Source: Catellatospora methionotrophica
Lineage (GTDB): Bacteria > Actinomycetota > Actinomycetes > Mycobacteriales > Micromonosporaceae
Direction: 5' to 3'
Assembly: GCF_011297335.1 (NCBI RefSeq)
Contig: NZ_JAAOTJ010000001.1
Location: 186,001-250,000, forward strand
Length of the DNA: 64,000 nt
Under the pieces are notes generated by a model, which ran no database searches, was not told the DNA's origin, and was given only the letters and a program-made list of their open reading frames with translations. Position 1 is the first letter of the stretch, and every line of letters begins with the position of its first letter. Below, piece by piece: positions 7,593-14,878 of the stretch. The translations under genes were made by a program, and so were the position numbers.

Positions 7593-8690
7593 GTGGAGCT
7601 GGAGACTTTTCTGCGTACGGCCGAGCGGCTGCTCGCCGTGCCGTCGACCGCCGACCGCCCCGACGAACTGCACCGCGCGCTGGAGCTGGTCCTCGACATG
7701 GTCGGGCCGGGCTTCGCCGTGGAGCGCTTCTCGTCGGCGGGCAAGCCGAGCGCGCTGCTCTACCGCGACACCGGGGCGGGCCGCCCGGCGTTCCGCGTGA
7801 TCCTCAACGGGCACCTGGACGTGGTGCCCGCGCCGCCGGAGCAGTTCACGCCGCGCCGCGAGGGCGACCGGCTGTACGCCCGGGGCGCGCAGGACATGAA
7901 GATCTCGGCGCTGGTCATGGCGCACGTGTTCGCCGAGCTGGCCCCGACCCTGCCGTACCCGCTGGCGCTGCAGCTGGTCACCGACGAGGAGATCGGCGGC
8001 CGCAACGGCACCCTGCACCAGGTGGAGCAGGGGGTCACGGGGCAGTTCGTGGTGATCGGCGAGTTCAGCGGGCTGGAGATCGTCACCGACTCCAAGGGCA
8101 TCCTGCAGGCCAGGCTGACCGCGACCGGCCGCGCCGCGCACAGCGCGTACCCGTGGCAGGGCGACAACGCGCTGCTGCGGCTGACCGAGGCGGTCCGGGC
8201 GATACACGCGGCGTACCCGCTGCCGACGGCGGAGGCCTGGGCGACGACGGTGAACCTGGCCCGGCTGGGCACCCCGAACACGGCGTTCAACCAGGTCCCG
8301 GCGCTGGCCGAGGCGTGGCTGGACATCCGCTTCCCGCCCGGTGAGCCCGGCTTCGACGGGCGCACCGCCGCGCAGATCGCCGCGCACCTGGCCGACATCT
8401 GCGGGCCGGGCGTCACGGTGGCCGTCGAGCACGCCGACGCCCCGCACCACGCCGACCGGGACCGGCCCGAGGTGCTGGCCCTGCAGCAGGCGGCGCGGGC
8501 GCAGGGCTACCCGGCCGGGTTCCTGCGCAAGCACGGCGCGGCCGACGGGCGCTTCTACTCCCAGCGCGGCATCGACGCGGTCATCTTCGGCATCGGCGGC
8601 GCGGGCCTGCACGGCCCCGACGAGTACGCCGACCTCACCACGATCGAGCCGTACGAGCGGGCGCTGCGCGCGTTCCTCACCGGACTCTGA
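7593..8690 (+). CDS. M20-family metallopeptidase (ArgE/DapE/CPG2 type)
   Basis: 365-residue cytoplasmic hydrolase. NGHLDVVP is the first zinc-site motif (HxD), GAQDMK carries the bridging Asp, and TDEEIGGRNGT holds the catalytic Glu and metal-binding Glu. HSAYPWQGDNAL is the dimerisation-domain His motif, and GGAGLHGPDEY near the C-terminus supplies the last metal-binding His. The family removes N-acyl groups or splits dipeptides (acetylornithine, succinyl-diaminopimelate, carnosine-like substrates); the exact substrate is unclear. Start GTG 7593 follows CAGGAT by 6 bases and leaves the natural N-terminus VELETFLRTAERLL; an upstream open extension to 7455 overlaps the divergent neighbour and is Arg-rich shadow sequence. 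Confidence 0.9.
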   Translation: MELETFLRTAERLLAVPSTADRPDELHRALELVLDMVGPGFAVERFSSAGKPSALLYRDTGAGRPAFRVILNGHLDVVPAPPEQFTPRREGDRLYARGAQDMKISALVMAHVFAELAPTLPYPLALQLVTDEEIGGRNGTLHQVEQGVTGQFVVIGEFSGLEIVTDSKGILQARLTATGRAAHSAYPWQGDNALLRLTEAVRAIHAAYPLPTAEAWATTVNLARLGTPNTAFNQVPALAEAWLDIRFPPGEPGFDGRTAAQIAAHLADICGPGVTVAVEHADAPHHADRDRPEVLALQQAARAQGYPAGFLRKHGAADGRFYSQRGIDAVIFGIGGAGLHGPDEYADLTTIEPYERALRAFLTGL

Positions 8691-8742
8691 CGATCGCGGG
8701 CCGCTGCGCATCGACGGACCGCCGCTGGGGCAAGATGGCAGC

Positions 8743-8949
8743 GTGACCGACGTACCGATCCGTGATGACATGATCCGCCTGGGCCAGTTCCTGAAGCTCG
8801 CCAACGCGATCGAGACCGGCGGCGAGGCGAAGCTGCGCATCACCGCCGGTGAGGTGACCGTGAACGGCGAGGTGGAGGTGCGCCGGGGCCGCCAGCTGCA
8901 CCGGGGCGACGTCGTCGGCATAGACGGGGAGAGCCTGCGCGTCGCCTGA
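8743..8949 (+). CDS. Small S4-domain RNA-binding protein (YbcJ-like)
   Basis: 68 residues forming one S4 domain: RLGQFLKLANAIETGGEAK is the helix-turn-helix-like half, and ITAGEVTVNGEVEVRRGRQL the basic strand/turn, ending in GDVV. Stand-alone S4 proteins of this size bind structured RNA, often tRNA or rRNA; their precise roles are mostly unknown. GTG 8743 is the only start that keeps the acidic leader TDVPIRDDM before the domain, and CAAGAT lies 6 bases upstream. It starts 53 bases after the M20 peptidase and may be co-transcribed with it. Confidence 0.88.
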   Translation: MTDVPIRDDMIRLGQFLKLANAIETGGEAKLRITAGEVTVNGEVEVRRGRQLHRGDVVGIDGESLRVA

Positions 8950-8980
8950 CGCACGCGGCCGCACCGCTCGCGGCCTGACC

Positions 8981-9061
8981 CCCGTCCGAAGCGCGCGGGC
9001 GCGTCCGGGCGACGCCGGCCGCGGCTCGACCCGTCCGAAGCGTGCGGGCGCGTCCGGGCGA
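8981..9061. repeat. Two-copy 32-bp intergenic direct repeat
   Basis: Bases 8981-9012 and 9030-9061 are identical except for one C/T difference, giving a 49-bp period. Both begin CCCGTCCGAAGCG. They lie between convergent genes ending at 8949 (+) and 9076 (-). The function is unknown; it may be a local duplication or part of a transcript end. Confidence 0.75.
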
Positions 9062-9075
9062 AGCAGGTCGCGAGG

Positions 9076-9786
9076 TCAGTCGCCGGTCGCGACCGCCGGT
9101 GCGGCACGCGGCGTCGCGAGCGTGACCGCCGCGGCGGCTGCCGTGACGGCGAGGGCCAGCCCGATCAGGAGGCGGGCGCCCGTGGTGTGCAGCAGGAACG
9201 CACCGGGCAGCTGTGCCGCGACGCCTGCCGCGACGGCGGTGCCCGTCGCCGCGACGGACCAGAACAGCACCGGGCGCGCCGGGCGGGCCGGTGGGTCGCC
9301 GTGCCAGGCCCGTAGCAGGCGGTGGCGGCCCACGTGCACGGCCAGCGCCAGCGCCACCAGCGCGCCGCCGATAGTCGACACGAGGTCGAGCACGGGCGCG
9401 GGTTCGGTGATCCGGTCCCAGACCAGGTGGCTCGCGGCGGCGAGCAGCGCCGACACGACGCTGACCGCGAGCGCGGGCCGGGTCGTGCCGAGCACGCCGT
9501 AGTCGCGCAGCGCCAGCGCGGCGGGCCGCCGGGGCAGGTGCGCGGCGGCCACGGCCGCCGTCCGGCGCACCAGCAGCGCCCCGGCCAGCGTCACGGGTAG
9601 GCAGAACAGGACCAGGCCCGGCCACTGGTGCGACAGCGGGAACACCGGCAGACCCGAGCCGTCCAGGGCGTACGCCAGATCGGGCGAGGCCGCCCCGACC
9701 GTCAGCGCGACGCCGTCGAACCAGCGCGGTCGCCACAGTTTAAGCGGCAGTGGCAGCGCGGCGTGCGAGGGGAATGTCAGCGGCAC
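9076..9786 (-). CDS. DUF4184-family membrane protein
   Basis: 236 residues with about six hydrophobic segments. The N-terminus MPLTFPSHAALPLPLKLWRP, followed by VALTVGAASPDLAYA, is the hallmark of DUF4184, a family of integral membrane proteins of unknown role whose conserved His and Asp residues recall the membrane phosphoesterase-like (YdjM/DUF457) fold. HLVWDRIT (about 118) is a second conserved His/Asp pair in this group and could form a metal site with the N-terminal His. Start GTG 9786 is supported by TAGCCT 6 bases upstream. Monocistronic; divergent from the GNAT gene. Confidence 0.82.
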   Translation of the reverse strand: MPLTFPSHAALPLPLKLWRPRWFDGVALTVGAASPDLAYALDGSGLPVFPLSHQWPGLVLFCLPVTLAGALLVRRTAAVAAAHLPRRPAALALRDYGVLGTTRPALAVSVVSALLAAASHLVWDRITEPAPVLDLVSTIGGALVALALAVHVGRHRLLRAWHGDPPARPARPVLFWSVAATGTAVAAGVAAQLPGAFLLHTTGARLLIGLALAVTAAAAAVTLATPRAAPAVATGD

Positions 9787-9798
9787 CGCCGCAGGCTA
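9787..9798 (-). promoter_or_regulatory. Leaderless promoter of the DUF4184 gene
   Basis: TAGCCT on the minus strand (9798-9793), 6 bases, then GTG 9786. A 10-bp palindrome AAATCGATTT at 9828-9837 lies between this promoter and the divergent GNAT gene and could be an operator. Confidence 0.5.
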
Positions 9799-9870
9799 AC
9801 TGGTCGCTCGCTGCCCTCGCCGCCTGTAAATCGATTTGTCGATCATGGTAGGCGGGGTCAGGATGGCCGG
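9793..9870. other. GNAT/DUF4184 intergenic region with palindrome
   Basis: Between divergent starts at 9786 and 9871. It holds TAGCCT for the minus strand, AAATCGATTT (9828-9837) and CAGGAT (9859-9864) 6 bases before ATG 9871. No reading frame is supported. Confidence 0.4.
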
Positions 9871-10779
9871 ATGAGAATCCGTAACGCTGTGCCCGACGAC
9901 GCTGCGGCCGTGGTCGCGCTGCGCGCCGAGGTGTATCCGTACCTGGTGCGCGGGGTCGCCTCGACGCGGCAGATGCTCGCCGACCCGCCGGACGGGGACT
10001 GGACCGCGTTCGTGGTCGAGGACGGCGGGCAGATCGTCGGCTGGACCTCGGCGTTCCGGAACATCACCACCTCCGAGGCCGACTTCGGCGAGATCTCGCT
10101 GCTGCACGTGCACCCCGACCATCGCCGCCGGGGCGCGGGCGCGCTGCTGTTCGACGCCGCCTCCCGGCACCTGGCCGCGCTCGGTGTACGCCGGGTGCGC
10201 GCCTGGGTGCAGGGCGAGTCGCTGGACTTCGCCCGTGGCCGCGGGTTCACGCCGAGCCGCGAGCTGCGCTACTCGATGCTGGAGACCCGGCTCGCGCCGC
10301 CCACGCCGGACGCGCCCGCCGGGGTCGGCGTGGTGCCGCTGTCCGGCCTGGACGAGCGGGTGCTCTACACGGCGTACGTCGCGGCCAGCGCCGACGAGCC
10401 CGGCGACGTGCCCTCCGACGCGATCTCCTTCGACACGTGGCGCTACGAGGTGTGGAACAACGTGGGCCTGGACAAGGACGCCAGCACGGCCGTGCTCGAC
10501 GGCGGGCAGATCGTGGCGTTCACGCTGGTCAAGCGGGATGGGGAGCGGATGTGGTCGGACATGACCGCGACGCTGCCCGAGCACCGCGGCCGTGGCCTGG
10601 CCCGGCTTGCCAAGATCGTGGCCCTGCACCGGGCCGCCGCGGGCGGCGTGACGGCCTCGTACACGTCCAACGACGAGTCGAACGCGCCGATGCTCGCCAT
10701 CAACGCGCGCCTGGGCTACCGTCCCGTCACCGTCCAGTGGTCCTGCCTGGGCACGCTGCCCGCACCCGAAGCCGCGTAG
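9871..10779 (+). CDS. Two-domain GNAT N-acetyltransferase
   Basis: 302 residues made of two GNAT folds. The first (about 1-145) has the acetyl-CoA motif LLHVHPDHRRRGAGALLFDAA, the Q/RxxGxG/A loop. The second (about 160-300) has TLPEHRGRGLARLAKIVALH and the beta-bulge region SYTSNDESNAPMLAINARLGY, where NxPMLxINxxLGF is typical of mycothiol-synthase-like and aminoglycoside-acetylating tandem GNATs. The overall architecture resembles MshD (mycothiol synthase), but the pairing of the halves and the context do not prove that; many paralogues acetylate unknown amines. ATG 9871 has CAGGAT 6 bases upstream. A strong terminator follows. Confidence 0.88.
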   Translation: MRIRNAVPDDAAAVVALRAEVYPYLVRGVASTRQMLADPPDGDWTAFVVEDGGQIVGWTSAFRNITTSEADFGEISLLHVHPDHRRRGAGALLFDAASRHLAALGVRRVRAWVQGESLDFARGRGFTPSRELRYSMLETRLAPPTPDAPAGVGVVPLSGLDERVLYTAYVAASADEPGDVPSDAISFDTWRYEVWNNVGLDKDASTAVLDGGQIVAFTLVKRDGERMWSDMTATLPEHRGRGLARLAKIVALHRAAAGGVTASYTSNDESNAPMLAINARLGYRPVTVQWSCLGTLPAPEAA

Positions 10780-10785
10780 CACGAC

Positions 10786-10821
10786 GCGGCCGCGCCGGTG
10801 ATCGTTCACCGGCGCGGCCGC
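10786..10821. terminator. Bidirectional terminator after the GNAT gene
   Basis: Perfect 16-bp stem (10786-10801 with 10806-10821) and a TCGT tetraloop, between convergent genes ending at 10779 and 10849. Confidence 0.85.
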
Positions 10822-10848
10822 ATCCCCCCGTTCATTCCACGACGACGG

Positions 10849-11616
10849 TCACCGCTGGTCGTACTCGTCGTGGCGGCGCCACCAGAAGCCGGACTCGTTG
10901 CGCCCGAGCGGCGCCCGGTCGAGCCACTGGTACATGCCCCAGAGCGCGTCCACGCCCCGCTCGTAGGTCGAGTACGTGTGGTAGACGACGCCGTCGTCCA
11001 GCACGAACGCGCTCATGCCCGGCCCCTGCTGCCGGTAGGTCGGCCAGTCCACGCCGACTGACGACGCGATCTGGTTCAGCATCGGCGGCTCCTCACCCGA
11101 GGGCGAGGGCCGTACGTCCATCGAGCGGAAGTTGTAGTCGACCGCCCCCGACTCCCACTCCTGCCTGGTGTGCGTGACGTGGAAGTCGTGGTTGAACGTG
11201 CCGCCGTACGACGACGCCCACGGGAAGCTCCAGCCCATCCGCTGGCGGTAGGCCTGCAGTTTCGCCAGCGGGGCCTGCGACACCGCGCACAGGGTCACGT
11301 CGTGGTTGGCGAGGTGGACGACCGAGCCGTCGAACCCGTCGGCGATGGCCGAGCAGGACGGGCAGCCCGCCTCGTAGTCGGGCCCGAACATGAAGTGGTA
11401 CACCAGCAGCTGCGAGCGGCCCGCGAACAGCTCGGCCAGCGTCGCCCGGCCGTCGTCGGTGTCGAAGGTGTACTGCTCGTCGACGCGTACCCAGGGCAGT
11501 TCCCGCCGCCGGCGGGCCACCTCGTCGCCGCGCCGGGTCAGCTCCTTCTCCTCCGCCAGCAGCTCCAGCCGGGCCGCGAGCCATTCCTGCCTGGTGCCGG
11601 TCCTGTGATCGATCAT
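10849..11616 (-). CDS. DUF899-family thioredoxin-like protein
   Basis: 255 residues of DUF899 (AhpC/TSA-related thioredoxin fold). EWLAARLELLAEEKELTRRGDEVARRRRELPWV is represented by the family's basic N-terminal helix, followed by YTFDTDDGRATLAELF and FMFGPDYEAGCPSCS. In the CPSC motif the cysteines are placed as in a redox centre. The C-terminal half has HTYSTYERGVD and FWWRRHDEY. These proteins are common beside ArsR/AHSA1 pairs; their biochemical role is unproven. Third gene of a three-gene operon: ATG 11616 lies 11 bases after the ArsR stop, and the ArsR end itself provides the ribosome site GAGGTGA. A GTG at 11625 is the alternative start. Confidence 0.88.
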   Translation of the reverse strand: MIDHRTGTRQEWLAARLELLAEEKELTRRGDEVARRRRELPWVRVDEQYTFDTDDGRATLAELFAGRSQLLVYHFMFGPDYEAGCPSCSAIADGFDGSVVHLANHDVTLCAVSQAPLAKLQAYRQRMGWSFPWASSYGGTFNHDFHVTHTRQEWESGAVDYNFRSMDVRPSPSGEEPPMLNQIASSVGVDWPTYRQQGPGMSAFVLDDGVVYHTYSTYERGVDALWGMYQWLDRAPLGRNESGFWWRRHDEYDQR

Positions 11617-11626
11617 CGTGGTCACC

Positions 11627-12001
11627 TCATCCGTGGTCGGTGGTGCGCTGCACTGCCTCGTCTCGTTCGGCCGCCTCGGCGATCCGCTTGATGGTCGCCA
11701 GCCGGCGGTCCCAGTCGGACGCGAGCGCCGCCATCCAGCGCGCCGTCGCGTTCAGCGCCTCGGGGCGTACCGCGTACCGGACTTCGCGCCCGGCCCGGTG
11801 CCCGCCGACCAGCCCGGCCGCGTCCAGCACGGCGAGGTGCTTGACCACGGCCTGCCGCGAGACGGGAAGGTGCTCGGCGAGCGTCGTCGCGGTCACCTCG
11901 CCCAGCGCGGCCAGCAGGTCGAGCAGCTGACGCCGGGTCGGGTCGGCCAGCGCGGCCAGCACGCCGTCGACGGGCGAGACGGCTTCGGGTTCGTCGGTCA
12001 C
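11627..12001 (-). CDS. ArsR-family winged-helix repressor
   Basis: 124 residues with a classic ArsR/SmtB winged helix: LAALADPTRRQLLDLLAALGEVTATTLAEHL then recognition helix VSRQAVVKHLAVLDAAGLV and wing GREVRYAV. No Cys/His metal motif is present, so it is of the metal-independent, AHSA1-linked type rather than a metal sensor. GTG 12001 overlaps the AHSA1 stop by four bases (GTGA), implying translational coupling. By analogy with other AHSA1-ArsR pairs it should repress its own operon; the long palindrome at 12470-12499 just upstream of the first gene is the obvious operator. Confidence 0.9.
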   Translation of the reverse strand: MTDEPEAVSPVDGVLAALADPTRRQLLDLLAALGEVTATTLAEHLPVSRQAVVKHLAVLDAAGLVGGHRAGREVRYAVRPEALNATARWMAALASDWDRRLATIKRIAEAAERDEAVQRTTDHG

Positions 12002-12444
12002 ACGGAGGATTCTTCGGCACGCGCCTTGAGCGCCTCCAGCTCCAGCGGCCAGCCGCCCGAGTTGTCCCGCACCGCACCGCTGCGCAGCTCCTCCGGGGCG
12101 GCCAGTGACGCGAACCCGCTCTCGACGACCCGGAGGCGCGTCGCGTGGCCCTCGGCTGTCAGCGTGAACTCGACCAGGGTGCTGTTGTCCTCGCGCAGCT
12201 CCTGGCCGGGGAAGGCGCTGGCCCAGCGGTACGCCAGGTAGGTCGGCGGGTCGACCTTCTCGACCCGGACCGGGAAGTCGCCGTGGTGCGGGTTCTTCGC
12301 GAGCAGGGTCTCCCCCTCCCTGGCCACGGTGCCGGGCAGGCTCGCCTTGTCGGCGACCCAGAACCCGGGCTGGGCGACCAGCTCCCAGACCCGTTCCAGG
12401 GACGCCTCGATCAGGGTCTCGCGCTCGATCCGGTCCTCGCTCAT
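11998..12444 (-). CDS. SRPBCC/AHSA1-domain protein
   Basis: 148-residue single-domain protein of the START/Bet v 1-like SRPBCC fold, AHSA1 (Aha1 C-terminal) subfamily. The N-terminus IERETLIEASLERVWELVAQPGFW is the first strand-helix unit, YLAYRWASAFPGQE the central sheet, and LVEFTLTAEGHATRLRVVESGF the signature TLVEFxLxxxxxGTxLxxxxSGF. The fold binds hydrophobic small molecules; the ligand here is unknown. ATG 12444 is preceded by AAGGAG 7 bases upstream. First gene of an operon with the ArsR and DUF899 genes. Confidence 0.9.
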   Translation of the reverse strand: MSEDRIERETLIEASLERVWELVAQPGFWVADKASLPGTVAREGETLLAKNPHHGDFPVRVEKVDPPTYLAYRWASAFPGQELREDNSTLVEFTLTAEGHATRLRVVESGFASLAAPEELRSGAVRDNSGGWPLELEALKARAEESSV

Positions 12445-12469
12445 GGACTGACTCCTTCAACGCCGTCAC

Positions 12470-12526
12470 TTGATGTGCAACTCCACAGTTGCACATCAAG
12501 CCGCCGAGGCGCAACCCATAGGTTGC
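12470..12526. promoter_or_regulatory. Candidate ArsR operator region
   Basis: A perfect inverted repeat, 13-bp arms TTGATGTGCAACT / AGTTGCACATCAA with spacer CCAC, spans 12470-12499. A second, GCAACC-CATA-GGTTGC, spans 12511-12526. The shared core TTGCACAT occurs in both. They stand 26-80 bases before the AHSA1 start, where repressor binding would block transcription of the operon. Confidence 0.7.
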
Positions 12527-12564
12527 ACATGGTCTCCAAAAGCGGATCTTCAGTCCGGATGTGC

Positions 12565-13278
12565 TTAGGCGATCCGGGTGAGGGTGAGGGGGCCTGGGGC
12601 GTCGGGAACGGCGGCGAAGTCGTAGCGGACCAGGTCGGGGCCCAGCGCCAGGAGGGTGACCGAGCTGGAGCCGTAGCGCAGGTCGTCGCCGAAGGTGCGC
12701 CGCAGGATCAGGGCGCGCGGGTCGTCGCGGCCGACGCCCTGACCGGCCGCCAGGTCCGGCCACGCGCCCCAGCCGTCGGCCGGGTCCGGTCGCGGGGTGG
12801 CGCGCAGCGCTGCCAGCAGGTGCGCGGCGCGGGGTTCGGCCGGGTCGTCGCCGCTGTTGACGATCACGGTGGGCCCGGTCGGCAGGACCGTATCGGTGCG
12901 GACGTCGCCGTCCCAGCCGACCATCACCACGCCGGACAGCTCCGCGGTGATCAGGTAGAACGGGTCGAAGGCGCGCAGGTCACCCGGCACGGACTTCCCG
13001 GCCGCGGCCAGCAGCGGCAGGTCGCCCCGCGAGCGGCGGCCGTGTTCCGGGGCCAGCCGCCCGCGCCCGTTGAGCACGAACGCGGCTCGACGGGCGGCCG
13101 GGTCCACGGCCAGCCAGGTGCCCCCGGCCACCAGGTCGAGACCGCCGAGCACACCGGGGTGGCGCGGCCAGTGTGACGCGGGCGGCTCCCAAGGCCGGAC
13201 CAGCAGCTCGTCGCGCACGGCGAGCACCAGTAGCGGGATCGGTGACGACGGCTCGAAACTGACGGCGACCGTACACAT
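12565..13278 (-). CDS. NRDE (TANGO2)-family protein
   Basis: 237 residues. The mature N-terminus after Met is CTVAVSF, matching the NRDE family in which Cys2 is invariant, as in Ntn-type hydrolases. Other features are LLVLAVRDELLVRPWEPPA (the N-R-D-E signature region, here RDE), GGLDLVAGGTWLAVD (GGxDxxxGGTWL is the strongest family motif) and PFYLITAE. Eukaryotic TANGO2 affects heme or lipid handling; bacterial members have no settled function. ATG 13278 follows TATAGT by 7 bases, a strong leaderless start, and excludes the longer open frame upstream. Confidence 0.88.
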   Translation of the reverse strand: MCTVAVSFEPSSPIPLLVLAVRDELLVRPWEPPASHWPRHPGVLGGLDLVAGGTWLAVDPAARRAAFVLNGRGRLAPEHGRRSRGDLPLLAAAGKSVPGDLRAFDPFYLITAELSGVVMVGWDGDVRTDTVLPTGPTVIVNSGDDPAEPRAAHLLAALRATPRPDPADGWGAWPDLAAGQGVGRDDPRALILRRTFGDDLRYGSSSVTLLALGPDLVRYDFAAVPDAPGPLTLTRIA

Positions 13279-13291
13279 GATCGGCACTATA
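13279..13291 (-). promoter_or_regulatory. Leaderless promoter of the NRDE gene
   Basis: TATAGT on the minus strand (13291-13286), 7 bases, then ATG 13278. It is close to the consensus TATAAT. Confidence 0.6.
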
Positions 13292-13377
13292 TGCCCGGCC
13301 GGACGCCCCGACGGCACCGTCGCCGGAGGTCGCGACACGCCGTCTGCCGTTGCACCCGGCGGGGTGTCGGCAGCCTC

Positions 13378-13389
13378 TACATTGGTCAC
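13378..13389 (+). promoter_or_regulatory. Leaderless promoter of the gene at 13390
   Basis: TACATT (13378-13383), 6 bases, then ATG 13390. There is no ribosome-binding site. Confidence 0.55.
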
Positions 13390-13947
13390 ATGTGGCAGAC
13401 GAGCGGGCTCACCTTCCTGGGCGCCGTGCTGGCGGCGACCTTGACCTCGCTGGTCGCCTATTTCGTCAACAGCCGGAAGATGGCCGGCGACACGCGGGCG
13501 CGCTGGGACGCGGTGCTGTTCGACAAGAGCGCCGTCCTCGCCGAGGCGGCGCGCAGCGTGCGTCACCACGCGGAGCGCTACCGCCACAGCACCGACAAGG
13601 CCGCCCGCCAGCAGCGTATCGACGACGCGCAGGAGAGGCTCCGGATCGCCATGGAGCAGTTGCGGCTCGTCGGCAACCGGCGGGTGCAGGACGCGGCGCG
13701 CAGGGTCATGCACCACGCTTACGCGGTGGCGATGCAGGGGGTCGACAACCGGGATCCACGCGCCGAGCACTACGCCGACGTCCCGCCGATCGCCCGGCTC
13801 AACGACGCGCTGCAGGAGTTCTACCGCGCCGTGCGCCAGCAGCTGCGGGCCGAGCACCCCGAGGACGTCCTGCACGACGACGACTTCGACCGGATCGCCG
13901 CCGGCTTGCAGCCGCTGGCCCCTGACCAGCGCTCTTCGGTCGTCTGA
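13390..13947 (+). CDS. Membrane-anchored coiled-coil protein, unknown function
   Basis: 185 residues. One N-terminal hydrophobic helix (about 6-25, TFLGAVLAATLTSLVAYF) followed by a long, charged, mostly helical cytoplasmic part with heptad-like patterning around EAARSVRHHAERYRHSTDK and ERLRIAMEQLRLVG. The C-terminus is acidic (LHDDDFDRIAAG). Proteins with this plan are frequent in actinobacteria and are often unannotated. The first in-frame ATG coincides with a TACATT leaderless promoter, so the start is good. It diverges from the NRDE gene with only 111 bases between. Confidence 0.75.
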   Translation: MWQTSGLTFLGAVLAATLTSLVAYFVNSRKMAGDTRARWDAVLFDKSAVLAEAARSVRHHAERYRHSTDKAARQQRIDDAQERLRIAMEQLRLVGNRRVQDAARRVMHHAYAVAMQGVDNRDPRAEHYADVPPIARLNDALQEFYRAVRQQLRAEHPEDVLHDDDFDRIAAGLQPLAPDQRSSVV

Positions 13948-13986
13948 TCGTCGGAGACAGGCGGCTCGCCGCGCTGCCTCCGGCTG

Positions 13987-14808
13987 TCAGACGGCGCGGG
14001 TGGCGGTGACGGCAAGAGTCGTGTGCGGGACGGTGACGGTCCCGCCCATCGTGTCGATCACCTTCCCGACGTCCGCCAGCACCTGCGCGAGAAGCCCGGC
14101 CGGCAGCCGGGTGAGCGCGCCGCTGGTCGCGAGCTGGTCCAGCCAACCGGACCGGGTGTAGGTCCGCGTGCGGTCGAAACGCCACTGCTCGGCCTGCCCG
14201 AACCCGCCGGCCAGCCGGATCCCGTCGGCGGCCTTCGTCAGCATCAGCTGGTATCCGTCCAGCATGGATGCGCTGGCGGCCGGCATGGTGAAGGGCGAGT
14301 CGGGCAGCGCACGCCGGAAACCCTCCTGTAGCGCGTCGCCCATCTCAGCCGGGGGCTGCATCACGTACCAGAACAGCGCCAGCCGCCCCCGCGGGCGCAG
14401 CACCCGCGCCGCCTTGGCCGCCCCCGCCACCGGGTCGACCCAGTGCCACGCCATCCCGGCGACCACGGCGTCGAACTGGCGACCGGCGGGTTCCCAGTCC
14501 TCGAAGGTCGCGACGTCGACGGCTATCCCGGTGCCGCGCGCGAACGCGGCCATCCGGGCGTCGGGTTCGACCCCGAGCACCCTGGACCCCGCTGCGCGGA
14601 ACTGGCGGGCGGCGATGCCCGTGCCGCAGCCGACGTCGAGGACGTCCGGGCCGGGGCTCCCGCTGAGGATCCGCTCCACCAGGGCGTCGGGATAGCGGGG
14701 ACGTGCACGGTCGTAGCGTTCGGGATCGGTGCCGAACGACTCCGCGACCTGCCGGTGCAGGTGCGGCTCCGGTGCGGACGGCGGCTGCTGTCGCGGTAGA
14801 GTGGGCAT
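13987..14808 (-). CDS. Class I SAM-dependent methyltransferase
   Basis: 273 residues. Motif I is LDVGCGTGIAARQF (about 57), followed by the acidic residue in GVEPDARMAAFARG that binds the SAM ribose, FDAVVAGMAWHWVDP (motif II/post-I of Methyltransf_11) and RLALFWYVMQPP. The PRYPDALVERIL segment preceding motif I is typical of ubiquinone/trans-aconitate-type methyltransferases. The substrate is unknown. The ATG lies inside a palindrome that, with a second copy, probably binds the divergent TetR, so expression is likely inducible. TAGTGT ends 6 bases before the ATG. Confidence 0.9.
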   Translation of the reverse strand: MPTLPRQQPPSAPEPHLHRQVAESFGTDPERYDRARPRYPDALVERILSGSPGPDVLDVGCGTGIAARQFRAAGSRVLGVEPDARMAAFARGTGIAVDVATFEDWEPAGRQFDAVVAGMAWHWVDPVAGAAKAARVLRPRGRLALFWYVMQPPAEMGDALQEGFRRALPDSPFTMPAASASMLDGYQLMLTKAADGIRLAGGFGQAEQWRFDRTRTYTRSGWLDQLATSGALTRLPAGLLAQVLADVGKVIDTMGGTVTVPHTTLAVTATRAV

Positions 14809-14837
14809 GTGCCCACACTAGTGGGCAGATGCCCACT
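14797..14837. promoter_or_regulatory. Tandem palindromic operators between methyltransferase and TetR genes
   Basis: Two copies of GTGGGCA-NN-TGCCCAC: 14801-14816 (centre TG) and 14821-14836 (centre GA), with centres exactly 20 bp apart, two helical turns. Minus-strand TAGTGT (14820-14815) lies 6 bases before the methyltransferase ATG, and plus-strand TAGAGT (14797-14802) is a likely -10 for the TetR gene. The operators overlap both, so one bound regulator would control both directions. Confidence 0.8.
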
Positions 14838-14878
14838 CGACAACGGGTGAGCCGCCGACACAGCGCGAAAGGCGTGCG

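Noticed and set aside
13948-13986. Possible terminator hairpin between the coiled-coil gene and the methyltransferase
   Set aside because: The arms pair imperfectly and the gap is only 39 bases; not convincing.
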